Source of the DNA: Allium sativum
Lineage: Eukaryota; Streptophyta; Magnoliopsida; Asparagales; Amaryllidaceae
DNA: 64,000 nt
Assembly: GCA_030737875.1 (NCBI GenBank)
Contig: CM060909.1
Coordinates: 26,247,659-26,311,658 of the forward strand
Reading direction: 5' to 3'
Shown piece by piece: positions 11,280 through 22,747 of this stretch (positions are counted from its first letter, which is position 1; every line of letters starts with the position of its first letter). The notes beneath the pieces are model-generated. The model was not told the DNA's origin, searched no databases, and worked only from the letters and a program-made list of their open reading frames with translations. A program made the translations under genes and the position numbers.

Positions 11280-12310
11280 CGGATTTGATGAAATAACTTG
11301 TTGGCTTCCTACGGGAAAACCTCGAAGTTTTTGCTTGGACTCATGCTGATATTTATGGCATTATACCAAGGATTGTGAGTCATACCCTGAACATCAACCA
11401 GAAGTTCCCTCTAGTACAAATAAGCGTTAATTCTTTTGATCAAAAAGATAGGTTGTACTCAAAGGGGATGTGGATAACTACTTAACAATGACTCTGTCTA
11501 CGATGCCATCACTTAGAATGGATCTCCAATCTATTGCTTGTGAAGATATAAAACAGAAAGCGGAGGGCATGCATTAATTATTCCGACTTAAATAAAGCTC
11601 ACGTAGTGATAGCTTCCCACTTTTGAAGATATACCAGCTTAAGGATACAATGGAAAGACTTGAGATATTGTCATTTATAGCTGCATACTCCGGCTATAGT
11701 CAAATACCAACGCACATCCCTAACCAAACACGCCAGCTCATTATCGAGTTAGGGTTGTACTGCTACATAAACCATACCCTTTTGGTTGAAAAATGCCAGG
11801 GGTACCTATCGCCAACTTATAAATAGGATGTTCAAAGATCAAACTAAGATATTTGTGGATATATACGTAGGTGAATGCTCATGAACCCATGACAGTCGAA
11901 TGACCACATCGGAGATCTGGCATGGACGTTTAGTTTTCTTTGAAAGCAAAAAATGAAACTCATTTTTTTGAAATGCTCTTTCGATGTTGCATTTGGAAAA
12001 CTTTAAGACTTCATCATTACTTCTCGTGGCACTAAAACCAACCTCGAAAAAATTGAAGCCAATCAAAATATCAAAGCTCTAAAGAAAATTAAAATCGTTT
12101 TGTGTCTTAATGGGAAGGTTGTCACCATAAGTCGATTCGTCTCTCGAGCCACCCATAAATGCATTCCCTTCTTTAACTTGATAAAAAAAGGAAAATGAAA
12201 CTTATTTGGATGTATGATCGCATCAATGCATCCATAGATATGGTAAAAACTACGAGAGAACCAAAGAGCCTTCAAAAGCCAGTGGATCACGATGATATAT
12301 TCAATTTTTT
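11280..12310 (+). pseudogene. Tat-like reverse transcriptase remnant
   Basis: Near 11290-11400 two frames together give the linker (a Val-Phe-Ala-Trp-Thr-His segment) that precedes gypsy RT. At 11640-11820 there follows SFIAAYSGYSQIPTHIPNQT and GLYCYINH, the palm/fingers motif. At 12020-12190 the connection domain reads SRGTKTNLEKIEA, LNGKVVTISRFVSRATHKCIPFF and NLIKKGK in scattered frames. The catalytic Tyr-x-Asp-Asp is not readable; the region reads roughly as a frameshifted Gly-Tyr-Ile near 11860. The coding sequence ends at the old Athila LTR starting at 12343. Confidence 0.65.
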
Positions 12311-12342
12311 GGTTATATTTGTGTATGCTATCAATTCTATGC

Positions 12343-12645
12343 TGGTTGACCGACTATTTTCATTGTAAAGAAAATTGTATTTGTTCAGTCACAAGCACAC
12401 GATGTCAATTATATTTGTGAATATAGGTCAAATCCACAGGAAGTTGTGTAACTGCAATTGTTTATACAAATTCTAGGCGAGTTAGATGCAATTGAGTAAT
12501 ATCCAATTAAGCTAAAATAGAAAATTGCTAAAATTGAAGAAAATTAAATTGCAGAACTAAAAAAAATAAACAACTAAATAAGTAATCGAAATAAATACAA
12601 TAGCCAAAATAATATGTAAAATTTGAGTATTAATGATTAACTGAT
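12343..12645 (-). repeat. old Athila-like LTR, left piece
   Basis: Starts TGGTTGACCGAC, and shares with the younger Athila LTR (21589 on) the order of landmarks: a CACAGG-containing segment after a GGTCAAATCC word, then GGCGAGTTAGA. With its right piece at 17806-18540 it adds up to roughly 1.04 kb, close to the 1.15-kb younger LTR. The last five bases (12641-12645, CTGAT) are the target duplication of the copia element that split it. Confidence 0.6.
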
Positions 12646-12858
12646 TATTAGAGAATGAAGACAAATGGATACATATACAAACCGCACTTCCTTTACCCAA
12701 TATAATGGGCTTTATCATTCACAGGCCTTGTATTCAGCCCAGAATTGTATTATCTCGCCGTATATATATTAGTGGCGAGACTTTTGTATCCCTGTATTAT
12801 TTTGTTCTGTTACAAACATTATTACATTCTGCTTATCAAATACACATAAAATTTCACA
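12646..12858 (+). repeat. 5' LTR of copia element
   Basis: 213 bp, TATTAGAG at the start and TTTCACA at the end. It contains a TATA-like GTATATATATTAG near 12762. Identical to 17588-17800 except for two transitions. Confidence 0.92.
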
Positions 12859-12870
12859 TGGTATCAGAGC
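12859..12870 (+). other. primer-binding site, initiator tRNA-Met
   Basis: TGGTATCAGAGC immediately after the left LTR, complementary to the 3' end of initiator tRNA-Met. Start of minus-strand DNA synthesis of the copia element. Confidence 0.85.
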
Positions 12871-13227
12871 ATCATAGCCAAACGACAATTCAAGAAATCA
12901 TCTATTTTTGTTAAAGAAAGAGGAAGATTAAGTTAGGTCTCCTCAGAGTAATTTCATCATTGGAGAGCATCCTTCCCCGATCGCATAGCGATTGTTCTTA
13001 CCAGTTAAAACAACGCTTGCCAGGCTGGAACAGTGTTCACAGCGGCTACAACAGTTTGTTTTTCTGATCATCAGAGATTCTTGGATCTCATCCTCTGATT
13101 TTTACCCACTGTCTAGTGATTCTTGAATCTCCAAGAGAAGCAAGAACCACTGAATGTTACTGTTACCGCAGTATATCACTATCATAGGCTGCTACTCTTG
13201 ATTAGTAGCCTCGCCTTTTATTTCTCC

Positions 13228-16200
13228 ATGGCAGGAGTCAGCGGTAATCAATCATCAGCCACGTCCAGGACTGACAACAATGGTCCACCGCCAGCCTTTC
13301 CACCACCGCTTGTTAAGCCAAAGACCCAGGTTATCACTGTTCCTCTTGACGAGGACAATTTCTTGATGTTGAAATTCCAAGTTGAAACAGCCTTGAAAGG
13401 ATACGACCTTCAAGATTATATCAATGGAACTAAGCCAACACCACCTGCAATGATAACAGACGCGCAAAACAATTTTATTAGCAACCCAGAACATGTTCAC
13501 CATCAAAAACAAGATAACTTACTATCTTCTTGGCTTCTATCGTCCATTAGTACCAATCTATTATCACAAGTTATAGGATGTAGTTCATCTTATGAAATTT
13601 GGTCTACGATTCAGCAAATTTTCAATTCACAATCATCGGCACGAATAATGCACTACAGAAGAGAATTTCAAAATGCAAGAAAAGGCGATATGAGCATGCG
13701 TGAGTATATTTCTAAGGTGAAGACCCTTTGTGACAAACTGAAGGCTGTTGGACACGTAATTTCAGATAGTGAACAAATTCTGATGCTAACCAATGGACTC
13801 GATGAAGAATATGAATCACTTGTCACATACATAGCCACACAACCCACGCTACCTGATATTCAAACAGTATACTCAGCACTATTGGCACATGAAGGTCGAG
13901 TGGAGCAAAGAAAGGCCATTCAGAGTGATTTCAATGTGAACTTGGCATCCAATTCAAGAAATGCAAATCAACAAAAAGGTGTACCTGGGTATGGCAGAGG
14001 CAACCAACAAGATCCAAGAGGCAATCCCAATCAGAGAGGCAGAGGAAGAGGCAGATCAAACAATACAAACAGAGTGAGATGTCAGATATGTGATAAACCA
14101 GGACATACAGCAAATAGATGCTATTTCAGATTCAATGTGGATGTTAATAACACACAGCAAGGTCAAGGTGGACAAAGAGGCATTAATGTCAACATGGCAC
14201 AAGCAAACTATCAGGGGAGGACAAATTCTGAAGGCTCTACATCACAAAACACATGCAATGATGACAGCAGTAAGGCAGATGATATAAATACAAACGGCTG
14301 GTTTCCAGACTCAGGAGCAACCAATCATCTGACCAACAACCTTCAGAATTTGAATCTTGGTAACAAGAATTTTTCAGGTACCCAAGTTATACACACTTGC
14401 AATGGTGAAACTATGAATATATCTCATATTGGGGCAGGGTATGTCAAAGGGAAAAGAAAATTCTATCTTAATAACCTTCTTAGAGTTCCCACAGTTAAGA
14501 AAAATTTAATTAGTGTGTCCCAATTTACTAATGATAATCAGGTGTATTTTGAGTTTCACCCTAAACCCTGTTTAATTAGAGACTTGCTATGCAAGGAAAT
14601 ATTATTACAGGGTAGGCTGAGTAATGGTCTTTACAGATTCAACAACATGCAATCAAGATTGGGTAAAGAAGACAACACATGGCGTTGTAATGCTAATATA
14701 CAGATCAACAACATAGATGAGAGTGATTTCAACTATACTAATGATAGTAACCATCATATCCATAATGATTTAGACATTTGGCATTGTAAATTTGGGCATC
14801 CTAGTTATGATATTGTAATGCAAATATTGAAGAGCAATAATACTCCTTTTAAACACTCACCCATTCCTAATGTTTGCACACATTGTCAACTCGGCAAAAG
14901 TCACAAATTACCCTTTGCCAAGTCTGAAACTGTTTATTATAAGCCTCTTGAGTTAATTACAGCAGATTTATGGGGTCCTGCACCAGTTTGCTCAAGACAA
15001 GGACACAGGTATTATCTATCAATTGTGGATGCATATACAAGGTACACCTGGATTTTCTTTCTTAAGGCAAAATCAGTCACACATAATATAATGCTACAGT
15101 TCATAAATGCCATAGAAAAACAAGTGAACTGCAACATTAAGGCTGTACAGACAGATGGGGGCAGTGAATTTTTACCACTTAAACGTATTTTCAACCAAAA
15201 AGGCATCATTCACAGAATCACTTGCCCACACACATCTGAACAGAATGGTATTGCGGAAAGAAAACACAAGCACATAGTAGAGACAGGGTTAACATTGTTA
15301 TCTATGTCATCTCTACCCTTAAAGTACTGGACTGAGGCATTTAGCACAAGTGTCTACTTAATAAATAAAATGCCAACCAAGGTGTTACAACACAAATGTC
15401 CTCATGAAATGTTGTTTGGTAACAAACCAGACTATAAATTCTTGAGAACATTTAGGTGTTTGTGCTTCCCATGCCTCAGACCATACAACAATCACAAACT
15501 TTCTCTAAGATCAAGTCCATGTACCTATTTAGGATATGCAGATAACCAAAAAGGATACAAGTGCTTAGATGACAAATGGAAAGTATATGTATCTGGACAT
15601 GTTGTTTTTAATGAATATGTCTTTCCCTTTGCAGACAAGAAGAACAAAGGGAATTATGAAACTGATCAATCAAAAACAACTATGGGACCCATTCCTATTT
15701 TGACTGAATGGACTATGCAACCTGAAGATAAAGAGACACCACAGATGACAACAGCTACTCCAACTATTTCCAGTACCATATCTGGATACAGTTCCAGTGA
15801 ACATTTAAGTGATGATGATAACCAACATTTAAACCATGACAGTCAAAACAGCAACCACCATCAAGGAGAAAGCAGTGTAGATGACACAACAGACACAAGA
15901 AACAATGAGGATCATACTCAGACACAACTACCAGGACATCACATGATTACAAGATCTAAAAGTGGTATTTTCAAATCAAAGGTTTATAATGCTACTACAG
16001 AAAGTGCAGATATGATAGAACCAGTCACATATGAAGAGGCTGTTCAACACAGACCCTGGTGCAAAGCCATGAAAGAAGAATATGATGAATTAATTAAAAA
16101 TAAAACTTGGGATTTAGTCATAGCACCAAAAAGTCAGAACATTGTGGGGTGCAAGTGGACTTATAAACTCAATAAAGATGCTGAAGGAAAGATATGCAAG

Positions 16201-17562
16201 CATAAAGCCAGGTTAGTTGCAAGAGGTTTCTCTCAAAAATATGGATTTGACTTCAATGAGACTTTCTCCCCTGTGGTTAAACCCACAACCATCAGGATTA
16301 TTTTAACCATAGCCATACATAATGGATGGGACATAAGACAGTTGGATGTATGCAATGCATTTCTGAATGGAGATCTACATGAAACTGTCTACATGCAACA
16401 ACCAAAAGGATTTGTGCGTAAAGGGAAAGAAAACTATGTTTGTCAACTAAACAAGGCAATTTATGGTCTGAAGCAAGCTTCAAGAGCCTGGTATGTTAAG
16501 CTCAAGAACACATTGGCTGAGTTGGGTTACATGGCTACAAAGTCTGACAGTTCACTGTACACTAAAGTTCAAAATCAGGAAAGTGTGTACATACTTGTTT
16601 ATGTAGACGACATTCTCATAACAGGAAGTGATAGCCTTGAAATCAATAAAGTCATAACTCACTTGAACAAAATTTTTGCTATTAAAGATATGAGGGAAGT
16701 GAATTACTTTTTGGGCATTCAGGTTCAAAGAAAGTCAAAATCAGAGATTTTTCTATCTTAAAGAAATTACATATATGAAATACTTGCTAGAGCTAACATG
16801 GACAAGGCAAAACCTATATCCACACCAATGACAAGCAATCTATGTCTATCTAAGTACAAAGGAGAGGCCATTGATAACAGTAAGCAATATCGCAGTATAG
16901 TTGGGGCTCTGCAATATTTAACTATTACTAGACCTGAGATCTGTTTTAGTGTGAACAAGGTGTGTCAATTCATGGCTAATCCCCTAAGTGAGCATTAGAA
17001 AGCAGTCAAATGAATTTTGCGTTATTTAAGAGGAACAGTGGATCATGGATTAGTAATAAAAGCTGAAAATGATGTAAATCTGAGTACTTACAGTGATGCA
17101 GACTGGGTTAACGACCCAGACGATCGGAGGTCAACCTCTGGGTACTGTGTATTCATGGGATCAACTCCAATTTCCTGGTGCATGAAGAAACAACCAACCA
17201 TCTCCAGATCCAGCACCGAAGTAGAGTATAGAGCTGTTGCCTCAGCTACGGCTGAAATCATATGGGTTGAAACCCTAATCAAGGAATTGGGGCTTTCACT
17301 TTCAAGGAAACCAATCGTCTGGTGTGACAATAAAAGCACCGTAGCTCTGTCCAGTAACCCTATACAACATTCAAAGGTAAAACACATGGAGATCGACTTC
17401 CACTTCATCAGAGAACGAGCAGAAGCAGGGAAATTGGTCATCAAACATGTGTCATCCTACTTCCAGAAGGCAGATGTTTTAACCAAAGCTTTATCCAAAA
17501 ATAATTTTGAGCGATTAAGAGGAGAGTTAATGGTTTTGGAGGCGGCGCAGCAGAAGACATGA
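13228..17562 (+). pseudogene. copia gag-pol polyprotein with three nonsense codons
   Basis: One frame of 1444 codons encodes the whole copia polyprotein. From the first in-frame ATG at 13228 (the frame is open further upstream, but with no ATG): Gag core (about 20-250), an Arg/Gly/Asn-rich stretch, one CCHC knuckle CQICDKPGHTANRC (285-298), aspartic protease DSGA (Asp 361), pre-integrase HCKFGH, integrase with Asp 580 (TADLWGP) and Asp 643 (TDGGSEF), RT with YVDD (Asp 1127-1128), and RNase H (SDADW about 1290). It would make particle, protease, integrase and RT/RNase H from one product. Three stops break it, at 16759 (TAA, residue 1178), 16996 (TAG, 1257) and 17011 (TGA, 1262), all between the RT core and RNase H. 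There is no frameshift. Each stop is one C-to-T or G-to-A change from the expected Gln, Trp and Arg codon. Confidence 0.93.
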
Positions 17563-17587
17563 AACCTAAGTTCGGTTTGAGGCGGCG

Positions 17588-17800
17588 TATTAGAGAACGA
17601 AGACAAATGGATACATATACAAACCGCACTTCCTTTACCCAATATAATGGGCTTTATCATTCACAGGCCTTGTATTCAGCCCAGAATTGTATTATCTCGC
17701 TGTATATATATTAGTGGCGAGACTTTTGTATCCCTGTATTATTTTGTTCTGTTACAAACATTATTACATTCTGCTTATCAAATACACATAAAATTTCACA
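17588..17800 (+). repeat. 3' LTR of copia element
   Basis: Same 213-bp sequence as 12646-12858 with two differences. Preceded by purine tract GAGGCGGCG (17579-17587) and followed by target duplication CTGAT. Confidence 0.92.
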
Positions 17801-17805
17801 CTGAT

Positions 17806-18540
17806 TAATTGTAGTGATCGACGAAATATCGCGGACAATCATTGGTCTCTTGGCAAACCAATAGATCTCAAATAAGAAAAAAAAAAGAATATACATAAAT
17901 AAAAAGGGAAATGAAGAGGAACAGAACAAAAAGAAAATAAAGATTTTATTGCTGAAGTAGAAGTTTAATTATAAGAGAATAAACTAAAAGGAAAAAACTA
18001 AGTTGATGCTATATTGGCATTTAATACCAATATTATTTAAATTTTTGCTAGGTAGGGCTATTTATAGTGCTCCATAGACCTAAATACAAGAATAAACATG
18101 TTCTAGAGCTTATTGACATATCCATCTCCAGAAACGTTCGTACTTTTATATACTTCATGCTGCTCTAGAACTCTCTTTCTCTGATGTACTCTAGAAATTC
18201 CTTAACTTATTGTGCTCTAGAAGGAAAGTGCTATAGAAAACGTGATTAGCTACAGAAATATATGCTTCATAGTATTTGAACATTTAACCTCCTAGTAAAT
18301 GCAAATCCTCAAAATCAATTGAGATGCAATAATCTTCGTACATAAATGGGCATTTACTTTTTATCAACAAATCCTTGAAGTTAAATCATTATTTTTAAGC
18401 TCATTCTTTAAAAACTTCACCATTATCTCAAAAATAAGTGCTTGTAATAAGCACAACTAAAAGACCACGTGATGCTACTTTTAGAAAATTAAATTATATA
18501 AATAAGAAGTGTAAAGTTTATACAATTTGATGTTCATTAA
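17806..18540 (-). repeat. old Athila-like LTR, right piece
   Basis: Continues the LTR interrupted at 12645. It ends near 18540 at a TGTTCATTAA boundary comparable to TGTTAATCA at the end of the younger LTR. What follows (CCCTACACT, then CATCCTCG) parallels the polypurine-complement and flank of the young element (CCCCCACACTT, then CTCGTCCT). It lacks the tRNA-like segment found in the young LTRs. Confidence 0.5.
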
Positions 18541-19354
18541 ATGGCCCTACACTGGAACTTTTATTCATCCTCGAATAAAATTCAACTACATATATTAGCC
18601 ACATTTTGAAAGGGAAACAATATTTCATTTAGCGTATGAAACAAGCCTTTAAATGCTTAGATGTATTTAGTAGAACATGTTATGTCTCGTGAGGGTTTTC
18701 AATGGATATTTCCGATAAAATCCAAATGAAACATAATAGGAATGTAAGATAATGTGGAAATTAAAGAGTTAGTTTATTTTGAATAGATACAACCTTATTG
18801 TATACACATATTCCAGTCAAAATCTAGAAATATGGGTTTATCACCTAGCTACAAACTTCAAAAAATATCAAGTTCTCGTCACATTCAACTCTAGCATCCT
18901 AGTAGTTTCAGTTGAAAATGTAGTGAAACCATCAAATTGGTTTTAATTCGACTGCTAAAATTTCAAAATGATATTTCTGTTTCCACTTGTATAACAATTT
19001 TGAATTGATAAAACTAAATAGAACGGTTTGATTTAATTCACTACCTGCTCTTTATTATTTACACATTTAGTTAATGACAAAAAATTATGCATACACCTAA
19101 TCAATGTATCAAGATATACCACTCATGCGTTGTCTTTCGGGTATATGTCAAATTAGTATTGAGCTTGGTGGATTATGCAAACCGACTATATAATATCAAT
19201 ATAAGTTGGTGATCTTTAGGTGCCCAATTCATCAAATGAGAACAATGTATACCACCCATGCATTTCCTTTCAGAGTTACATGAGAATGGGATATAGCTTG
19301 ACTGATGTGCACACTAACGCTAGATGTACTAGCAATGTTGGATACCCTTGGTAC

Positions 19355-19419
<65 letters not shown>

Positions 19420-21583
19420 GTAACTTCATGTTTTTGAAGAAATAAAGCGAGTAATGTAAAATCATCTTAGCACCTTATAGTTATATATATTTGAAATTTG
19501 TTACCACATATAATTTAGGCATAACACTTTCAAACGATTACAACATATATTAACAAACTTCATAGTTACCACTGATGAATCAACCTATGTACTAGCTTAT
19601 TATTATCACTTATGATTGAAACTTTCTGTTTTATATTCCATTCGAAGGTAGTAAAAAATTCTTTCAAATGACTAGTAGTTTACATCTATTATGTTGTGCT
19701 TATGCAAATAAACCCAATTCAAAAAAAAAAAAAAATCAAAGAAATTCCAATCCTAGATATATATGCCTAAAATAAATGTAAATTTATATGCAAAAACATG
19801 AATGTAGATATTGAAAAAAATGTAAAATTTAAAAATGCAGTTTTTTATTTTTAAGAAAAGAAAAAAAAATGAATGCAATACGAGTTTGCTCCCGAACTTA
19901 AATTCAATATTATCCTCATTGTTCAATTTTTTCTAAACTTGAAGGACAAAACCCATAAACGAATGCAACGCAGAATTATAATACAAAATGTAATTTAACA
20001 ATATGCAAAAATGAATTATACATAAATAATATATGTGTTTACGATGAATGCAATGCAAGTATTACCACTGTGTTCTTCTGCACTTGGCATTTGTTTTATG
20101 TGTTTCATCCACATGTTCTTGGGTATGTTTTCTAATAAGAAATTTCCTCTTACTAGCGTTTCTTCTTTATACCTTGATTTATAGTTAACTAAACTGATAT
20201 TTACGTTTCTTGTACATTGAAAATGTTTCATCAAAGCTTTGTCCATGATGTGATTCTTATACATGAAAATTTTATCAATGTAGTCTTTTTTAAGGATAAG
20301 TGATCGTGCGCAACTGTAGCTAAGCATGTAAATTAATAATTTATTGAGCTTAGGTTCATCGTTCGTGAATATGATTCAGTATTATGTTAAATATCAAGTG
20401 TCTTGCTAGTTGACATTTAAACATTCTCATTATGTCCTAAGTCTTGCTTGGGCTTACATTCAGCGCCAATTTCATTAGTTGAATTTTAAATTTTCATACA
20501 CAAAATTTTCGTGTTTTACTACTTTTTTAATGTCTTCAGAATCTAAATTTGGCTCATCATCATGTGAAGATTTATTCTCAAATAATCCAAAAAAAAAATT
20601 ATGTTTGATAAATCTGTCTTCCTTAGCAGAATAATTAACAACTTTATTAACTACATAATTTTCAACCTTAAAATTGTGATTGCCACATTGTTCTTGTTAG
20701 ATAGAGGGAAATTCAAATTCAAATTTGTATCATTTTCTTTAAAAGAGTTAAGATCTAGATTTATCTGTGAATTTTCAACAACTTCGTTATGGTTATTGTT
20801 TTCAATTTCATAAGCTGTTACTTGAAAATTATCATTATAAATAAGGTTTGGATTATCATTTGGTTTCTTGTATGTTTTGTGTAAAAATGTTCCCTTCTCT
20901 TTATTTATTGCTAAATTTTATAACACATTCATGAGTTTGTTGAATTTATCGTATGATTATTTTTACATTTATTCAAGTTGCCTTTCGGGTTAAGCATAGT
21001 CGTTTTTATTAGAGTTATTCTCAAAATTATAATCCAAGTCAATTTTTGACAAAGATTTCTTCTTCTTCAATTTTGTTCCTTTATTCACTAAAATAATATT
21101 GGTCTAGGGACTGAAAATATGTTTGATAATAAGAATCATTTTGACATTAGGATTTGGATTCATAAAAAAATCACTAAAGTAGGAAAAGAAGTTAAGGGTG
21201 CGTTCGGTTCACCATTTTTAGTTTTCCATTTTCACCATAATAAAATTGCAAATGACATATATAACACATGAAAAATGACCGTTCTAGAAAACAAATTTAG
21301 CATATAAAACAGAAAACAACTTTATCTTATTTTTCATGTTTTGAGAAATTATGAATGGATGAGACACAATTTATCCTTTCGTCTTCCCTCTCTACCTCCC
21401 CATCGTTCCTTCCATCTTCCATTCATCCCCTCCATCGTGCGTTTACTCTATCCATTTTTTGTAGTTGTCGAAAACTCTAAATACAAAAAAATAAAAATAA
21501 AAACCACCTAAATTTTACGTTATTTTTGAATCATGACTTGAACTATTTTGGAAATACTGTTTGTAGCAGGAAAATTATTTATG
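18541..21583 (-). mobile_element. interior of old Athila-like element, left part
   Basis: Blocks here are clearly related to the 3' interior of the younger Athila element: 18605-18740 matches 22815-22960 (AGCGTATGAAACAAGCC, then TCTCGTGAGGGTTTTCA), and 19080-19420 matches 23330-23600, in the same order and orientation. No pol domain is readable. On the minus strand between about 21080 and 20650 a degraded Asn/Asp-rich reading occurs (words such as NLNLNFPLSNKNN). The open frame at 20016-20327 (minus) has no recognisable domain. The younger Athila is inserted at its right edge. Confidence 0.55.
19356..19419. repeat. (TAT)n microsatellite
   Basis: About 21 copies of a TTA/TAT triplet. The homologous spot in the younger Athila element (23589-23609) has only about six copies, so the tract expanded after the two copies diverged. 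Confidence 0.9.
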
Positions 21584-21588
21584 TTGCC

Positions 21589-22747
21589 TGGTCGTCGCTA
21601 ATATATGAATTAGAAAAGCGCGATATTTAAATTAAATTCTGCAAGCATACAGGTACGTAGCATACAGGTCGAACACAGGGAGGTGTAATTAAAAATTATT
21701 ATCTATTTATTCTTGGGCGAGTTAGACAATAGTTGGGGGTTGGTTTTGAAAACAAAGCTATTGAATTTACTATGGACCTGAATCTAATCAGATCAATACC
21801 AAATTCAACCACAAAAACGAAGAACAAATACTAGAAATGAACAAAAAACAAAAAACAACAAAAATTAAATTAGTATTGCCGTTGAATCTAATCAATGGTC
21901 AATCCTAATAAGCAATAGAAATAACACTAACAATTCGTGTTCTACCCAAAACTAATTGAGCAGATACACAATTTGTTATATAAGAAAAGTAAATAAACTA
22001 GAACAAAGGAGAACTTTATTAAAACTAAATGACAGTACAGAATACAGAATAATTGCATAAAAAAATATGGCATTCCTTTACAATGATACAGTGGTCTTTT
22101 TATACAGGATGTAGCCTTCTCCCTTATTTGAATACAAGGCCCACAGAATAAATACATGAAAATATCCTTTCCAGAGTGAAGGAATATTCCTTGCTTGATT
22201 GAAGAATTGTAATTAATGTCCTTCCTTTTGATGCATTGCACAGTCAGTGAGAAGATAAGGATGTGTTTAATTGAAGATGTGTGATTAAAACATTCCCTTC
22301 TTTTTGCATGAAAATTAAATACGATTAATTGGATTTGAATTCTTGAGGGGATTATGCTAAAATTCAAAAATCCTTATTAAGTGCATGCATTATATACATA
22401 CATAAGAATATATACATATAACACATCACTATTCCATATATTCTTCATAGCAAAGGGGCAGTGTGAATGTTCCGTTCGTTGGCAAAAAGTGAGCTTGACG
22501 GGGATCGAACTCAGGTCTCTCAGTACAAATCTCTATGCATTTACCAGTGAACTACAACTTCTTTTGGGATTGAGAAAGTGTTGACATAAGGAAGTAGCTT
22601 TTTCTTTGTAGTTGGCCTTTAATTTGAAATGAAAGAGGCATCACTTGACAATCTGTAAATACACATAAAAATACCCAAAGTATCATTTATTTATTTACAA
22701 AAGATAAAATATAAGAGCATGAAATAAACACATTTTTATGTTAATCA
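21589..22747 (-). repeat. 3' LTR of Athila element
   Basis: 1159 bp, direct copy of 32176-33320. It carries an extra about 15 bp near 21650 (the GCATACAGGT word is duplicated). It also contains the tRNA-like segment described separately. Confidence 0.9.
22478..22565 (-). ncRNA. tRNA-derived (SINE-like) segment inside the Athila LTR
   Basis: On the minus strand this reads TAGTTCACTGG (fits the RNA polymerase III A box) and, 32 bases later, GAGTTCGATCCCC (fits the B box), with tRNA-like spacing. The same segment is in the other LTR. It is not a working tRNA gene: no acceptor-stem pairing or anticodon arm is evident. It looks like the head of a tRNA-derived SINE captured by the LTR. Absent from the older, related LTR at 12343-18540. 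Confidence 0.5.

Larger units (their letters stand above)
8226..12342 (+). mobile_element. degenerate Ty3/gypsy element, Tat-like
   Basis: No long open frame survives. Successive short stretches on the plus strand nevertheless match, in the correct order, the gag, protease, linker and reverse transcriptase of Tat-type gypsy elements. The order gag-protease-RT fits gypsy. The element is cut at 12343 by an old Athila-like LTR, so RNase H and integrase are not seen. It also carries a hAT-type MITE at 8487-9205. It is the oldest datable layer in this part of the window, judged by decay and by being the host of the other insertions. Confidence 0.7.
12646..17800 (+). mobile_element. young Ty1/copia retrotransposon, 5.15 kb
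   Basis: Complete structure: 213-bp LTRs (12646-12858, 17588-17800), 5-bp target duplication CTGAT (12641-12645, 17801-17805), initiator-Met primer-binding site directly after the left LTR, purine tract GAGGCGGCG before the right LTR, and a single gag-pol frame between. The LTRs differ at only two positions by eye, so insertion is recent on an evolutionary scale. Both LTRs begin TA rather than the usual TG and end CA. Very short LTRs and a WGPAP integrase motif suggest the Ale/Retrofit lineage (inference). Domain order integrase before RT identifies copia. Confidence 0.95.

Noticed and set aside
13255..13512. Minus-strand open frame opposite copia gag
   Set aside because: Shadow of the supported gag frame on the plus strand.
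19220..19465. Open frames with long Tyr or Ile runs on both strands
   Set aside because: They are translations of the TAT microsatellite, with no domain on either side.
20016..20327. 103-residue minus-strand frame in the old Athila interior as an envelope-like remnant
   Set aside because: No signal peptide, membrane segment or similarity that I can recognise, and the aligned region of the younger element has no such frame.
21195..21380. GGGTGCGTTCGGTTCACC, a common kind of MITE terminus
   Set aside because: No matching inverted end was found before the Athila insertion at 21584 or after 33325, so it remains a single end.
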